NCBI GenBank assembly: GCA_021647205.1
Contig: JAKIVD010000017.1
Coordinates: 16,577-80,576 of the forward strand
Direction: 5' to 3'
Source of the DNA: Bacteroidales bacterium
Lineage (GTDB): Bacteria > Bacteroidota > Bacteroidia > Bacteroidales > F082
Length of the DNA: 64,000 nucleotides
Shown: positions 44,522 to 55,201 of the stretch, in pieces
Layout: each line of letters starts with the position of its first letter
Numbering within the stretch: position 1 is the first letter of the stretch
Position numbers and translations under genes: made by a program
Notes under the pieces: model-generated
The model's database searches: none
What the model was told of the DNA's origin: nothing
What the model saw: the letters and a program-made list of their open reading frames with translations, nothing else

Positions 44522-44572
44522 AAAAAACCTGAACAACCCATGGTGCTTAAAAACACTTGTGTATTGTTCAGG
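44522..44572 (-). terminator. Rho-independent terminator after the lipoprotein gene
   Basis: A perfect 9-bp stem CCTGAACAA (44528-44536) / TTGTTCAGG (44564-44572), followed on the minus strand by six T (44522-44527). It lies 24 nt after the end of the lipoprotein gene. Confidence 0.75.
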
Positions 44573-44595
44573 TCTCTGTGCGGCCAATTCCTCTA

Positions 44596-45162
44596 CTAGT
44601 TCTTTCTTATTTGTGTTTGAAACTCAACATTGCTAAAACGAATTGTGTCGCTGACAGATAATGAATCCGCTAAAACAAAACTCACACTGAATTCTCCCTT
44701 TACTATCAAATTATCAAAATCGATGCTCGTAATATTCAATTTATTGGTAGCAGAATCCAATTCCAAAACATCATAGTAGTCGTCCAATACATCACCGTCA
44801 TCAATTAATGTGGCATATGAAGCCATATTATTTACTGGGATTAGTCCATTTGAATCAACTGCAATCTTATTAATAATATAATCTCCAAGACTAAGAGGAA
44901 TTCTTATTATAGTTAAATCTTCTCTTATATAACCTTCCTGACTATAAGTAAGTAGTTTTAAATAGAATTCATCTTCATGATTCGAGGCATAATTGGAAAA
45001 ACATTCAGCGCCCCAATATTCACCGTTCTTCTGCCCTGTGGCCTTACCCTGATAATCCTCCTCCGGTTTCTTGCAGTTTGAAAGCAGGAGCATGCCGGTA
45101 AAAGCAAATACCAGCATGACAACTAGCAACGAATTTCCTTTATTTATCTCCGCCTTCATCAT
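44596..45162 (-). CDS. Putative lipoprotein, unknown function
   Basis: A 188-residue product with an N-terminal hydrophobic helix ending in L-L-S-N-C (lipobox), followed by KKPEEDY. The remainder is predicted beta-rich (residues 45-185) with no family I recognise. Its start overlaps by 4 nt the end of the degraded metallopeptidase gene upstream, so the two formed one transcription unit. A following hairpin terminator closes the unit. Confidence 0.75.
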   Translation of the reverse strand: MMKAEINKGNSLLVVMLVFAFTGMLLLSNCKKPEEDYQGKATGQKNGEYWGAECFSNYASNHEDEFYLKLLTYSQEGYIREDLTIIRIPLSLGDYIINKIAVDSNGLIPVNNMASYATLIDDGDVLDDYYDVLELDSATNKLNITSIDFDNLIVKGEFSVSFVLADSLSVSDTIRFSNVEFQTQIRKN

Positions 45163-45767
45163 TTCTTGATTAAAAATTTTACTGTTTCTATAGTGTTTCC
45201 GGAAACAAATTTAACAAAATACATACCATTTGGTAAATTACCGGTTTCAATATTCAAGGTTTGGCTGCCGGTTTTTTTAAAGTCTGTATTCGTTTGCCCG
45301 ATTGCTGTGGTTGCAATGCTTTGCACATCGGCCGCATCATCTGCATTTTGTGTATACAGCACGAGCACACGGACCAAATCCGTGCATGAATTTCCGCCCC
45401 TTTCGCCATCACCGTTTTCCCCATCGTGTTCTTCTTCAGGCTTTCCTCCAATGCTGTTACTGCCGTTTTCATTATAAATTACAATGGTTCCATCATGGTC
45501 AATCAGGTTGCCCCTCCACTTATAGTATGTTGATGAATCGTATTCAAACTGCTTTACCTGTGCAATGTATTCAAGTTCCTGCCCCGGTATATTAAATGTC
45601 AGTTCCCCGTTTGACAAGAAGTCTGTTATGTCTCCGGTAATAAACAATTGTACGCTTTTAAAAAGCGGGTTGCTCTCCTGATCTGACAAACGAGCTTCTT
45701 CTTCTGTTGTAAGAACATCGCTTTGCTTGTCAACAGGCGTAAATAATTGATTGTTTATTTGCGCCAA
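45159..45767 (-). pseudogene. Remnant of a T9SS-exported M12-like metallopeptidase
   Basis: The open frame from 45767 (TTG) contains the N-terminal part typical of reprolysin-like secreted peptidases, ending in LVRVLVLYTQNADDAADVQSIA. It then jumps directly to the end of a T9SS sorting domain (IETGNLPNGMYFVKFVSG...VKFLIKK). The zinc-binding HExxH region is missing. In the same frame upstream of 45767 a signal-peptide-like sequence (SAFCATVLVLSLQLNLLAQ) can be read, but no ATG, GTG or TTG precedes it before a stop near 45858. Internal deletion plus a lost start point to a pseudogene. Confidence 0.65.
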
Positions 45768-46156
45768 AAGGTTAAGCTGCAGGCTTAAAACAAGTACAGT
45801 GGCACAAAAAGCTGAATTTGTTTTTGCCCAATAAAAAAATAAATTTGTTTGTGTATTTTATCAGATAGTCCGGTTTGTCGTTGCGTCCTGTTACCAGCCA
45901 ACTGCGGGATAATCCGGATAGGGAATTTCACTATGATATTGAACATTTTGCTTGCTTTTCGGTAACAAAGACACAAAGTTTTTTCTCATTACAAAACGAG
46001 TAGTAGCTATTGACTGTATTATAATAGCATTACCAATATTCTTCAATCGCATTAACCCGATAAAAGGCATGAAACGACATTTTTCTAAATTTGCGCTACT
46101 GTAAAAAGTAAATTATAAAAATCTGTCTGTTAAAAAGTCAGCTTGAAAAAATCAGG
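45768..46156. other. Intergenic region with decayed signal-peptide sequence
   Basis: About 390 bp between divergent genes. On the minus strand 45768-45857 still encodes the signal peptide of the metallopeptidase remnant without a start codon. The remainder is AT-rich. A TAAATTTG element at 46086-46093 faces the PagL-like gene. No other feature seen. Confidence 0.55.
46086..46093 (+). promoter_or_regulatory. Candidate -7 element for the PagL-like gene
   Basis: TAAATTTG, 63 nt before the ATG at 46157. No good -33 box, so weak. Confidence 0.3.
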
Positions 46157-47371
46157 ATGAAAGTTCTCTTGTCCATCATAAATATTTTCGTACTTTCTTT
46201 GGTATTGCAGGCGGCAAAACCGGATGGTGACTCCACCACAACGAAGAACAGCCGTTACCGCAAGTCAGTTGCCGTTTCCGCTTTGTTTGGCAAGGTCGTC
46301 CAGACCCACGCATTTGTAAAAGGGGACAACCCGCAACAAAAACCTTATGAAAATTTCCTGGCTTTCACGGGGGAATACGGCATCCACACCGACGGCAGAA
46401 AAATGTGGCAGCAACTTTACGGTTACCCGGTTTGGGGATTTGGGTTGTACAAAGGTTTTCTACTGAACGACTATGATGAACTGGGGAATCCACTAGCTAC
46501 CTATGCCTTTTTTAATGCACCTTTTAAAAGGTGGAAAAGATGGAGTCTGGATTACAATGTCGGGTTTGGGGTGTCGTTTAACTGGAACAAACACGATATT
46601 ATCGAAAATGGTTATTTCTACCCCATCGGTACGTTCAGTACAATTTACTTTGCCTTTGGCCTGGGGGCAAATATCCAGATCAGCAGGCAGCTCGACCTGT
46701 ATGCAGGGCTCACGTACACACACTTTTCCAACGGGGCAGTACGCCTCCCCAACCTCGGGATCAACCTTTGGTCGCCACAAGTGAGTTTGCAATATATTTT
46801 TAATGAGCGGCCTGAATTTATACGGCAGGAAAAAGCCCGCTACCTGAAAGAATGGGAATGGGTAGTGGTGCTGGCACCGGCCATCCGGCAGGTTGGGTTC
46901 GACTACGATGACCCGGATGTGGACACGCAAACAGCGATAGCTTTTGACTATGCGGTTTTTACCTTTTCCTCCAGTTTCAACCGGCAGTTTACGCATCTCG
47001 TAAAATTTGGGGCAGGTTTCGATCTGACCTACAACGAGGCCTACGGTGCGCAACTGGCTTACGATGAAGATGGAAACCCGGTGAAAGGGCCGCCACTTCC
47101 CTTTGGCGACCAGTTGTTGTTGGGCGTTTACCCTTCTTTTGAGCTGGTCATCAACCGGCTTGCGATGGTTGTCCAGTCCGGCTTTTATGTGTACCGTAAA
47201 GATATTCCTGTTTCGGATGTACCCAAAACTTACCAAAGGGTTGGCCTGAAATATCATTTCGCCGACCATTTTATTCTTGGCCTCAATATCAGGGCATACA
47301 ATTTCAGCAAAGCTGATTTTATTGAATGGGTAATCGGCTACCGGATAAAGTGGCAGAAGAGTTACCGGTGA
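46157..47371 (+). CDS. Acyloxyacyl hydrolase (PagL-like lipid A deacylase)
   Basis: A 404-residue outer-membrane beta-barrel with an N-terminal signal (about 1-20). The first half resembles PagL: the GLTYTHFSNGAVRLPNLGINL segment carries the His and Ser expected for the catalytic site (H-x-S-N). PagL removes a 3-O acyl chain from lipid A. The C-terminal half (about 220-404) is longer than PagL and looks like a second barrel region, as in Bacteroidota homologues. Enzyme activity inferred. Confidence 0.75.
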   Translation: MKVLLSIINIFVLSLVLQAAKPDGDSTTTKNSRYRKSVAVSALFGKVVQTHAFVKGDNPQQKPYENFLAFTGEYGIHTDGRKMWQQLYGYPVWGFGLYKGFLLNDYDELGNPLATYAFFNAPFKRWKRWSLDYNVGFGVSFNWNKHDIIENGYFYPIGTFSTIYFAFGLGANIQISRQLDLYAGLTYTHFSNGAVRLPNLGINLWSPQVSLQYIFNERPEFIRQEKARYLKEWEWVVVLAPAIRQVGFDYDDPDVDTQTAIAFDYAVFTFSSSFNRQFTHLVKFGAGFDLTYNEAYGAQLAYDEDGNPVKGPPLPFGDQLLLGVYPSFELVINRLAMVVQSGFYVYRKDIPVSDVPKTYQRVGLKYHFADHFILGLNIRAYNFSKADFIEWVIGYRIKWQKSYR

Positions 47372-47434
47372 GAAGTGCCTTGAGTACTTGGAGTGCCTGG
47401 AGTTAGTGATAAACCCGGCGGGTCCTTAACGCAC

Positions 47435-49480
47435 TTAAAATGCCAACACTTCCTTTGCCCCCTCAACAATCTTTTCCACATTGGGGAGAATGGCCCGTTC
47501 CAGAATGCGGTTAAACCCCACGGGTGTAAATGTGGAGCCAATGCGCTTGACGGGTGCATCTAAAAACTGAAAGGCTTCGTCAGCAATCAGGGCGGCTATT
47601 TCGCCTCCAAAGCCGGCAAAAACCTTGTCTTCGTGAACCACCAAAACCCGGCTGGTTTTTTCAACTGATTTGAAAATCGCTTCTTTATCCAAAGGAATCA
47701 GCGAGCGAAGGTCAAGCACTTCGGTTGATTTACCAATTTCTTTCTCAAGCTGTTCGGCAGCTTTTAACGAAAGCGGGAGGGTATTTCCATAAGTTACTAT
47801 CGTTAAGTCCGTGCCTTCCCTCCTGATTCTTGCTTTCCCAAAAGGTACTTCAAAATCGTCGGGAACGATGGTTTCAGCAGAGGGGTCGTTGTACAACGCC
47901 TTAGGCTCCAGGAAAAGGGTCAGTCCGCGCGAGCGCATGGAAGTGCGCAACAGCCCTGCCGCATCATCGGCAAAAGCCGGATACACAACCCTTAAACCGG
48001 GGAAAGTGGTCAGTGCCCCTTCGATATTTTGCGAGTGATAAAGTCCGCCACCGATGTAACCGCCCGATGCCAGGCGAATGGTAACATTGGGCACAAATTG
48101 CCCGTTGCTGCGCCAGTAATCGTGGGTGCTGTCAACCAGTTGTTCCATGGCCGGCCAGAAATAATCGGCAAACTCGGCCCCTTCCACTACGATCCTGATT
48201 TTTTCGTCATAGCGGCTCATGCCATTGGCCGTTCCCAGAATATAATCTTCGGCAATGGGTGCGTTGAAAACCCGCTCCATGCCAAATTCCTGTTGCATGC
48301 CTTTGCTGACGTTGAAGATGCCCCCTTTGTCTTTATTGGCCATGTCCTGTCCCCAGATAAACGTATCGGGATTGTGGCGAAACTCCGCTTTCAGGGTTTC
48401 GTTCAATGCCTGGATCAGGCGTTTGCTTTCTCCTTTGCTGCTGTCATGCAATCCTTCCGGGTATTTTTCGGAAACAAAAGGCTCGGGCATCACAAAGTCA
48501 AAAATAGAAGCCGGGTCGGGGTCAGGGGCAACCAGCGCCTTTTTGTGCGCTGCCGAAATGGTTTTCCTGGCTTCTTTATCCAGCGCCAGCAATTCATCTT
48601 CCGTAAATTTTTTCGAGTGGATCAATTGGATGCGAAAGCGTTCCAAAGGATCAGAAAGCCTGGCACAGTGTCGTTCGCTGTCATCGCGGTACAATTCATG
48701 TGCATCCGAATTGGAGTGCGAATGGATGCGGACACAGTTGGCATGAACAATTACCGGAATGCTGTTTTCGATGGCGTATTTTTTGGCTTCGTACATGGTG
48801 TTCATCGAATTAAACACATTCCGCCCATCGCAATACATAATCTTCAGGTTCTTCAATCCCCGGTAATTTTCTGCCGCCCGGCGGTTGGCCGACTGGTCGC
48901 GCTGGGGCACAGAAATACCATACTGGTTATCCTGAAACACAAAAATCACCGGAAGCTTTTCGCGGGAAGCGCCGTTAATGGCCTCAAAAACATAACCTTC
49001 GGAAGTGGAAGATTCGCCCTGCGAGCTGATGGCCACCCCTTTGCCTTTGTACAACTTGATGCTGCGTGCCACACCGGCGGCATGCAGGGTGTGGTTGCCC
49101 GTTGCTGATGAAACATTCTGAATGTTCCATTCGGGTTTGGCAAAATGGTTCGACATGTGCCGGCCTCCGCTGGCCAAATCGGTAGCTTTTGAGATGCCAT
49201 TCAGGATGATTTCTTCGGCTGTTAAACCTGCCGAAATAGCCGTTAGCATATCACGGTAGTAGGGAAAAAGGAAATCATTCTCCCTGTCGAAATGCTGGCC
49301 GATGGCCAGTTGAATCCCATCGTGTCCGGCATAAGGAGCGTGGTACGACCAGCCCAAAGCCTGTTTCAAATAATTGGGTGCTTTTTCGTCCAGTTGACGG
49401 CCCAGTGTCATCAGGCTGTACCAATTGCCAAGTGTTTTTTTATCGGTATTGTCTAAGGTGTATTTTCGGTGCTGCGCCAT
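47435..49480 (-). CDS. 2-oxoacid dehydrogenase E1, fused alpha and beta
   Basis: A 681-residue thiamine-diphosphate enzyme. The alpha half (about 1-345) carries the ThDP motif as GQGESSTSEGYVFEAINGA ... FQDNQYGIS, slightly different from the usual G-D-G. The beta half (about 360-681) includes GGYIGGGLYHSQNIEG and LEPKALYN. It is the decarboxylating E1 of a pyruvate or branched-chain 2-oxoacid dehydrogenase complex. E2 and E3 are not in the window. Start set at 49480 (MAQHRKYTL), since the earlier in-frame ATG overlaps the promoter-like sequence. Confidence 0.9.
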   Translation of the reverse strand: MAQHRKYTLDNTDKKTLGNWYSLMTLGRQLDEKAPNYLKQALGWSYHAPYAGHDGIQLAIGQHFDRENDFLFPYYRDMLTAISAGLTAEEIILNGISKATDLASGGRHMSNHFAKPEWNIQNVSSATGNHTLHAAGVARSIKLYKGKGVAISSQGESSTSEGYVFEAINGASREKLPVIFVFQDNQYGISVPQRDQSANRRAAENYRGLKNLKIMYCDGRNVFNSMNTMYEAKKYAIENSIPVIVHANCVRIHSHSNSDAHELYRDDSERHCARLSDPLERFRIQLIHSKKFTEDELLALDKEARKTISAAHKKALVAPDPDPASIFDFVMPEPFVSEKYPEGLHDSSKGESKRLIQALNETLKAEFRHNPDTFIWGQDMANKDKGGIFNVSKGMQQEFGMERVFNAPIAEDYILGTANGMSRYDEKIRIVVEGAEFADYFWPAMEQLVDSTHDYWRSNGQFVPNVTIRLASGGYIGGGLYHSQNIEGALTTFPGLRVVYPAFADDAAGLLRTSMRSRGLTLFLEPKALYNDPSAETIVPDDFEVPFGKARIRREGTDLTIVTYGNTLPLSLKAAEQLEKEIGKSTEVLDLRSLIPLDKEAIFKSVEKTSRVLVVHEDKVFAGFGGEIAALIADEAFQFLDAPVKRIGSTFTPVGFNRILERAILPNVEKIVEGAKEVLAF

Positions 49481-49552
49481 CTCTTTTTGCTTTAAAACCA
49501 AGCTTTTCCAACCCGGCCAATGTCCATCAGCCAAAGGTGGGTAATGAATCCG

Positions 49553-49560
49553 CAAAGATA
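49553..49560 (-). promoter_or_regulatory. Candidate -7 element for the E1 gene
   Basis: TATCTTTG on the minus strand, about 72 nt before the start at 49480. It overlaps the upstream in-frame ATG, arguing against that longer start. Confidence 0.33.
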
Positions 49561-49685
49561 ACTATTATTTTAATTCAATCTAAATTGGAAAGAGGGCATT
49601 CAGGAATGATGAATACCGAGTTTCAAATCAAAATCCACCTTCGCTTCATTTCAATCTCAAAGGCACCTCGATTTTGTAATTGCTT

Positions 49686-50615
49686 TTACCATCTGTAAAC
49701 AAAGCCGACCAAAGCGACACCAAAATAAGGGTTCACATAGGTTTGGTCGTTGGGTACGATTTGGAACTCAACACCCGGGCTGAGTTCTGAAAAGATATTG
49801 ACGTGCTTAAAGAAGGAATTGTTATTCGAAATCCTGAAATTAATGCCCATCGGGATAAACGTCCGGACAAAATGGGCGGCATTCTTCATATTGGTCTTTT
49901 GGCTTGAATAGGTGGAGTTATATTCTGATCCGTAATAATAGTAGTAGTAAGGGGCGCTCTCCTCATCCGGTTTTTTTCCCTGTTCATAATAACTGAGTGA
50001 ATGTGATTCGTATTGCTCAACCGTAACAAAATAACTCAGGGTAATGCCGTATTCTGCCCCAAGTCCGGCGTAAAGGTGGACGCGTTTGGCTGCATCTGTT
50101 TTAAACAGGTAGCTGATGCCAACATTGAGGTCGAAAAAGTTTTCGGAATAACTTGCAGCGTGTTGAGCCACTGAATCGGCATAAATATCAGGATTGCCGT
50201 TTACTGATTGAAAGGTATCAACAACAAAAGACTCGCTTTGATAAAAGTCAAAATACCGGCGCACCCCAAAGTTGCTGCCAATTCCAATTCGCAACTCCCG
50301 GTTGGTGCGGTAAGTGCCTTTTTTCTTGCTATAAGGCGTGATACCAATGTAAATCTTCGGACTGACATTTCCGCCAAAATCGGAATAATTGTTAAACGTA
50401 TCGTACTGAGAAGGATCGACAAACAGTTCCGGGTTCCCGCTTGAATTTTTCAAATCTTCGTAACCACTGATGGTGGCGGGCACAAAAACGCCAGAGAAGC
50501 CAAAGCCAAGACCGAAGGAGTTAATCTTCCAGCCGGTTTGATTTTGTTGCGTATCCTGAGCGTAAGCCAGGCTGACAAGGGTGAACAGTGCGAATGTAAT
50601 TGTGATTTTTTTCAT
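49686..50615 (-). CDS. Outer membrane beta-barrel protein, unknown function
   Basis: A 309-residue product with signal peptide MKKITITFALFTLVSLAYA. Alternating aromatic/polar strands follow, and it ends in YFGVALVGFVYRW, the terminal aromatic signature of an outer-membrane barrel. Tyrosine-rich loops (PYYYYYYGSEYNS) are exposed. No specific function is recognised. Downstream on the minus strand it faces the E1 gene's promoter. Confidence 0.78.
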   Translation of the reverse strand: MKKITITFALFTLVSLAYAQDTQQNQTGWKINSFGLGFGFSGVFVPATISGYEDLKNSSGNPELFVDPSQYDTFNNYSDFGGNVSPKIYIGITPYSKKKGTYRTNRELRIGIGSNFGVRRYFDFYQSESFVVDTFQSVNGNPDIYADSVAQHAASYSENFFDLNVGISYLFKTDAAKRVHLYAGLGAEYGITLSYFVTVEQYESHSLSYYEQGKKPDEESAPYYYYYYGSEYNSTYSSQKTNMKNAAHFVRTFIPMGINFRISNNNSFFKHVNIFSELSPGVEFQIVPNDQTYVNPYFGVALVGFVYRW

Positions 50616-50735
50616 TGCTTAGTTTTATCATTAAAGTTTTGTCTGACAAGCAAAGAAGCTTTCATTAAGGAATGCTTTTCTTCAGGGAAAACGCAAATGT
50701 GGGAAAGTTAGTATTTCAAAAAGAAAAAAGCACGG

Positions 50736-53177
50736 TCATGCCTTTATCTTCAATGGGTTTCTCACTTTTTCTTTCAGTAAGGCATGATCAAATACTTCTG
50801 TCATGTTATCGAGATAAATAAAATTGAGCCCCTTGATATAGTCGTCTTTTATTTCGGCAATGTCTTTTTCATTTTCCTTTGAGAGCAGGACATCCTTAAT
50901 TTTGGCTCTTTTGGCAGCGAGTATTTTTTCTTTTATCCCGCCCACGGGAAGCACTTTTCCACGCAGTGTAATTTCTCCCGTCATGGCCATTTTCGATTTC
51001 ACCTTCTGTTGGGTGAATGCAGATGCCAGGGCCGTCAACATAGTAATTCCGGCAGAAGGCCCGTCTTTTGGTGTGGCGCCTTCGGGAACATGAATGTGCA
51101 CGTTCCATTTTTCAAAGATATCCGGATCGATATTCAACAGGCCGGCATGTGATTTTAAATATTCCAGGGCAATTACCGCCGATTCTTTCATCACGTCGCC
51201 GAGGTTGCCTGTCAGTTTCAGGTTTCCTTTTCCTTTGCTCAGGCTGACTTCAATAAAGAGTATCTCCCCTCCGACGGCTGTCCAGGCGAGGCCTGTTACC
51301 ACGCCGGCAACATCATTGCTGATGGCCTTGTCTTTTTGAAAGCGCGGTGGCCCCAGAATCTGCCGCAAGTCCTCCCGACTAATTGTTTCATTGTATTCCT
51401 CGCCCGTGGCGATATATTTTGCCCTGTTTCTGATCACTTTGGCAATTTGTTTTTCGAGGGTACGCACACCTGCTTCACGCGTATGGTCTTCGATGATGGA
51501 TTCCAGCACTTTCCTGGTAAAGCGCACCTGCTTCTTTTTCACCCCGTGCTCACCAAGTTGCTTGGGGATTAAATGTTTTCTGGCGATCTCCACCTTTTCC
51601 TCCATCAGGTAGCCGCTGAGGTCGATAACCTCCATCCTGTCGCGCAAAGCCGGATGGATGGTTGAAAGTGTGTTGGCCGTGGCAATAAACATAACGCTGG
51701 ACAGATCGTACTCCATTTCGAGGTAATTGTCGTAAAAGGCATTGTTCTGTTCCGGGTCGAGTATTTCCAATAATGCAGCCTGGGGATCGCCACTGTAAGT
51801 ATTTCCGCTCACCTTGTCCACCTCGTCAAGCATAAAAACGGGGTTCGAGGCTTTGACTTTTTTCAGGTTTTGGATAATCCGTCCCGGCATGGCGCCGATG
51901 TATGTTTTTCGGTGGCCACGCAGTTCGGACTCATCACGCACACCGCCCAACGACATCCTGACATATTTTCGACCCAGCGCATTGGCGATGGATTTTCCCA
52001 ATGAGGTTTTTCCAACCCCCGGGGGGCCGACAAAACAAAGAATGGGCGATTTCATGTCGTTTTTCAGCTTGAGTACTGCAAGGTATTCAAGTATCCGTTC
52101 CTTAATTTTTTCGAGGCCGTAATGGTCGTTCTCCAACACGTTTTTGGCATGTTTCAAGTCAAGGTTGTCCTTAGTAAATTCGCCCCAGGGCAGTTCGGCG
52201 ACAAGCTCAAGGTAATTGAGCTGGATGGAGTATTCTGCCGCCGAAGGGTGCATCCTTTGCAGTCGGTTTAACTCATTGTTAAAAATTTCATTTACCTCTT
52301 TGGACCACTTCTTCTTTGCCGCTTTTTCTTTAAGGCTTTTGATTTCAATGTCGTTGGGGCCCCCTCCCAATTCGTCCTGAATGGTTTTTAACTGCTGGTT
52401 CAGCAGGAAGTCGCGCTGCTGCTTATCCATGTCAACCTTTACCTTTTTCTGGATGTCGAATTTCAGCTCCAGCATCTGCAATTCCTTGGTCAACAGTTCG
52501 AGCACAAGGTTTGCACGGGGTTCGATTTCCGTCATCTCCAGCAATCGCTGTTTGGTGGTGTTGTCCACATTCAGGTTCGACGACACAAAATTGATAAGGA
52601 ATACTTCACTCTCAATATTGTTTATGGCGAAAACAGCTTCGGAAGGTATTGCCGGTGATTTTTCAATAATTTGCACCGCGAGGTCTTTTACCGAGGAAAT
52701 CAGGGCCTTGTAGGTTTCGTCCTGCGGATGGCTTTCGATATTTTCAAAACTACTGACCTTTGCCTTAAAATAGGGTTCTTCCTGCGTAATTCCGGTAATT
52801 TCGAAACGCTTTTTCCCCTGAATAATGGCCGTGGTGTTGCCATCGGGCATTTGCAATATTTTGATCAGGCGGGCTACCGTACCAATCTTGTTCAGGTCGC
52901 CTGCTGTGGGGTCTTCCACCTCGGCATCCTTCTGGGCTGTTACGCCGATTGTTTTTGAACTTTTGTAGGCTTCCCGAATCAGCTTAATGGATTTGTCCCG
53001 GCCCACCGTAATGGGAATGACCACGCCGGGAAACAGTACTGTATTTCTTAAAGGCAATATGGGCAGTTCATCGGGCACCTCCTCCGCCTGCATAATTTCT
53101 TCGTCTTCTGACGAAAGCAGCGGGAAAAATTCTGTGTCCTGATCCACTATGTCTGCCAACCCCAATAAATCTTTCAT
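50736..53177 (-). CDS. lon: ATP-dependent protease Lon
   Basis: An 813-residue Lon protease: N-terminal substrate-binding domain (about 35-235), coiled helical region, AAA+ domain with Walker [10 protein letters not shown] and Walker [10 protein letters not shown], and the protease domain with the Ser-Lys dyad in [11 protein letters not shown] and GGIKEK. Full length for the family. A cytosolic hexamer that degrades misfolded and regulatory proteins. Monocistronic on the minus strand. Confidence 0.97.
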   Translation of the reverse strand: MKDLLGLADIVDQDTEFFPLLSSEDEEIMQAEEVPDELPILPLRNTVLFPGVVIPITVGRDKSIKLIREAYKSSKTIGVTAQKDAEVEDPTAGDLNKIGTVARLIKILQMPDGNTTAIIQGKKRFEITGITQEEPYFKAKVSSFENIESHPQDETYKALISSVKDLAVQIIEKSPAIPSEAVFAINNIESEVFLINFVSSNLNVDNTTKQRLLEMTEIEPRANLVLELLTKELQMLELKFDIQKKVKVDMDKQQRDFLLNQQLKTIQDELGGGPNDIEIKSLKEKAAKKKWSKEVNEIFNNELNRLQRMHPSAAEYSIQLNYLELVAELPWGEFTKDNLDLKHAKNVLENDHYGLEKIKERILEYLAVLKLKNDMKSPILCFVGPPGVGKTSLGKSIANALGRKYVRMSLGGVRDESELRGHRKTYIGAMPGRIIQNLKKVKASNPVFMLDEVDKVSGNTYSGDPQAALLEILDPEQNNAFYDNYLEMEYDLSSVMFIATANTLSTIHPALRDRMEVIDLSGYLMEEKVEIARKHLIPKQLGEHGVKKKQVRFTRKVLESIIEDHTREAGVRTLEKQIAKVIRNRAKYIATGEEYNETISREDLRQILGPPRFQKDKAISNDVAGVVTGLAWTAVGGEILFIEVSLSKGKGNLKLTGNLGDVMKESAVIALEYLKSHAGLLNIDPDIFEKWNVHIHVPEGATPKDGPSAGITMLTALASAFTQQKVKSKMAMTGEITLRGKVLPVGGIKEKILAAKRAKIKDVLLSKENEKDIAEIKDDYIKGLNFIYLDNMTEVFDHALLKEKVRNPLKIKA

Positions 53178-53410
53178 ATTTTATTATTCTTTGCAGTCAA
53201 TCTGTCAGCCTGCTCCGAAGCCCTAAAAACACCCCCTGCACAAGCTACTGAGAAACTGTATTTTAAAGGTTTTTGTTCACTCAAAGACCCTCATGAAATT
53301 TAGTTAAGCGATAAGCTTTCAATTAATGTGCCAACTTTTAGCAGGTTTTGTCATCGCCTCAACTAAGCAAAATATTTTTTGGAAATGCCGGAGCATCTTC
53401 ATATTGGTAT

Positions 53411-54583
53411 TTACCGGTGCTCCTGCCAATAAACATTTGTCAGGATATCTTGTTCGACGCCATCGAACTCCCTGCCCCTTCTTCGGAATACGGCGGTGGC
53501 CACCTCAAAGGCTTTTTTCAGTCCAAATGTCCTCAGCCCCTGTGTACCGCCCCAGGAAAAAGAAGGGATAAAATTACGCTGGTATCCCGAGCCGAAAATG
53601 TTACAGGAAACACCCACAACTGTTCCGGTATTGAACATGGTGTTGATGCCTGTTTTGGAGTGGTCGCCCATCAGCAGGCCGCAAAACTGCGAAGCGGTAT
53701 CCACAAAAGTCTCTTCGGCAATGGACCAGATTCTGACGTTGTCGTAAGTATTCTTCAGGTTTGAATTGTTGGTATCGGCGCCGAGGTTGCACCATTCACC
53801 AAGAACCGAGTTCCCGAGAAAACCATCATGTGCCTTGTTGGTATAGCCAAAGATGACCACATTGTTCAGCTCCCCGCCAACTTTGGAATGGGGGCCGATG
53901 GTGGTCCCGCCATAAATTTTCGCATCCATTTTCACGGTGGCACGTTCGCACAGGGCAAAAGGGCCGCGGATTTTAGCACCCTCCATTATCTCGGCATTTT
54001 TCCCGATGTAGATGGGGCCTTCTTCCGCATTGAGAAATGCAAAATCGAGCCGGGCACCTTCTTCCAGAAAAATATTTTTCTTGTCGCCTTTAACAAAATT
54101 GGTTCCGGACAGTTCAGCAGACTTTCTTCCCCTTGTCAACAATTCAAAATCATCGAGAATGGCTTGTGCATTCTTTTTAAAAATATCCCAACTGTTGTTT
54201 ATTTTCAGGAAATCACCTTCAAAAACATGCTCGATCAAATCTTCATTCACATCAAATCCATCAATATCAGCCGCGCTTAAACGCATGGCCAGGATTACCT
54301 CACCCTTCACAAGTGTTTGTCCGGTGTCGAGTTTTGCAATTTGTTCTGCCAACTGTTTTGTGGGCAGTACCGAACCATTAATCAGCACATTGTCGTCAGC
54401 CCTGAGCAGGGGGTACTTCTTTTCCAGGTAATCTTCGGTAAGGGTCGAAGTTTTGGCCCCGAGCATTCTTTCCCATTTTTCGCGGATGCTTAAAATTCCT
54501 ATCCGGATATCGGCCACCGGCCTGGTGTAAACAAATGGCAGCAAGTTGTTGCGCCTGAAGCTGTCGTAAAGGATGTAGTTCAT
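53411..54583 (-). CDS. GlmU-family putative sugar nucleotidyltransferase
   Basis: A 390-residue protein of the GlmU-like family common in Bacteroidota: an N-terminal degenerate nucleotidyltransferase-like domain (YDSFRRNNLLPFVYTRPVADIRIG) and a C-terminal left-handed beta-helix of hexapeptide repeats (about 190-340, e.g. IYIGKNAEIMEGAKIRG). It may be a UDP-sugar precursor enzyme. The canonical N-terminal G-x-G-T-R-M loop of GlmU is not seen, so GlmU activity itself is uncertain. Confidence 0.8.
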   Translation of the reverse strand: MNYILYDSFRRNNLLPFVYTRPVADIRIGILSIREKWERMLGAKTSTLTEDYLEKKYPLLRADDNVLINGSVLPTKQLAEQIAKLDTGQTLVKGEVILAMRLSAADIDGFDVNEDLIEHVFEGDFLKINNSWDIFKKNAQAILDDFELLTRGRKSAELSGTNFVKGDKKNIFLEEGARLDFAFLNAEEGPIYIGKNAEIMEGAKIRGPFALCERATVKMDAKIYGGTTIGPHSKVGGELNNVVIFGYTNKAHDGFLGNSVLGEWCNLGADTNNSNLKNTYDNVRIWSIAEETFVDTASQFCGLLMGDHSKTGINTMFNTGTVVGVSCNIFGSGYQRNFIPSFSWGGTQGLRTFGLKKAFEVATAVFRRRGREFDGVEQDILTNVYWQEHR

Positions 54584-54734
54584 CGTTGCTGTTCTTTGGT
54601 CTCTATTTTTCTTTCACAAAATTACGAAAAGCAAAAAGGGAAGCACGGCTTTCGCCGAAATTATTATTTCCCGGTGGATGGCCAGTCTTTTTCTTTCACT
54701 TCCGCATCTTAAAATGCGGATGCAAGTTTCCCCA

Positions 54735-54780
54735 ACAAAAAACCCCTGCCATTACTTTTTTGGTAAAGGCAAGGGTTTTG
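54735..54780 (-). terminator. Rho-independent terminator of rpmE2
   Basis: Near-perfect 12-bp stem (AAAACCCCTGCC around 54739-54750 with GGCAAGGGTTTT at 54768-54779, one mismatch). On the minus strand a T-rich tail follows. It lies about 20 nt after the L31 stop codon. Confidence 0.75.
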
Positions 54781-54798
54781 ATGAAGTATTATAGATGG

Positions 54799-55062
54799 TT
54801 AACTCTTTTTTTCGTAACGGTTTTTGTAGCGGTTCTTAAACTTATCAACACGCCCTGCAGTATCCACCAGCTTCATCTTTCCGGTGAAGAAAGGATGAGA
54901 AGTGTGGGAAATCTCCAATTTTACCAGCGGGTATTCTTTACCGTCTTCCCATTTTATCGATTCTTTGGTTTTGACTGTTGATTTTGTAATAAACGTATAA
55001 TCGTTCGACATGTCTTTAAAGACAACTAACCTATAGTCTTTCGGGTGAATATCTTTTTTCAT
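54799..55062 (-). CDS. rpmE2: 50S ribosomal protein L31 type B
   Basis: An 87-residue type-B L31 ([23 protein letters not shown] ... [29 protein letters not shown]). No zinc-binding cysteines, as expected for the type-B (C-minus) form. The start at 55062 is the family start. A longer in-frame ATG at 55194 is rejected. Monocistronic, closed by a hairpin terminator. Confidence 0.95.
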   Translation of the reverse strand: MKKDIHPKDYRLVVFKDMSNDYTFITKSTVKTKESIKWEDGKEYPLVKLEISHTSHPFFTGKMKLVDTAGRVDKFKNRYKNRYEKKS

Positions 55063-55095
55063 TGCAATAAAATTTATCCTTTGTTTTTGGGGGTG

Positions 55096-55103
55096 CAAAA
55101 ATA
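55096..55103 (-). promoter_or_regulatory. Candidate -7 element for rpmE2
   Basis: TATTTTTG on the minus strand, 33 nt before the L31 start. Matches TAnnTTTG. No clear -33 partner. Confidence 0.33.
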
Positions 55104-55201
55104 AAATGCTTCGGGCAAATATCCTAACATTTTTAAAAATAATTTTCAGGGCTTTCCCCCACTGGTTTTCAGCATGAAAGCAAAACTTTGTCAAAGGCGT
55201 T

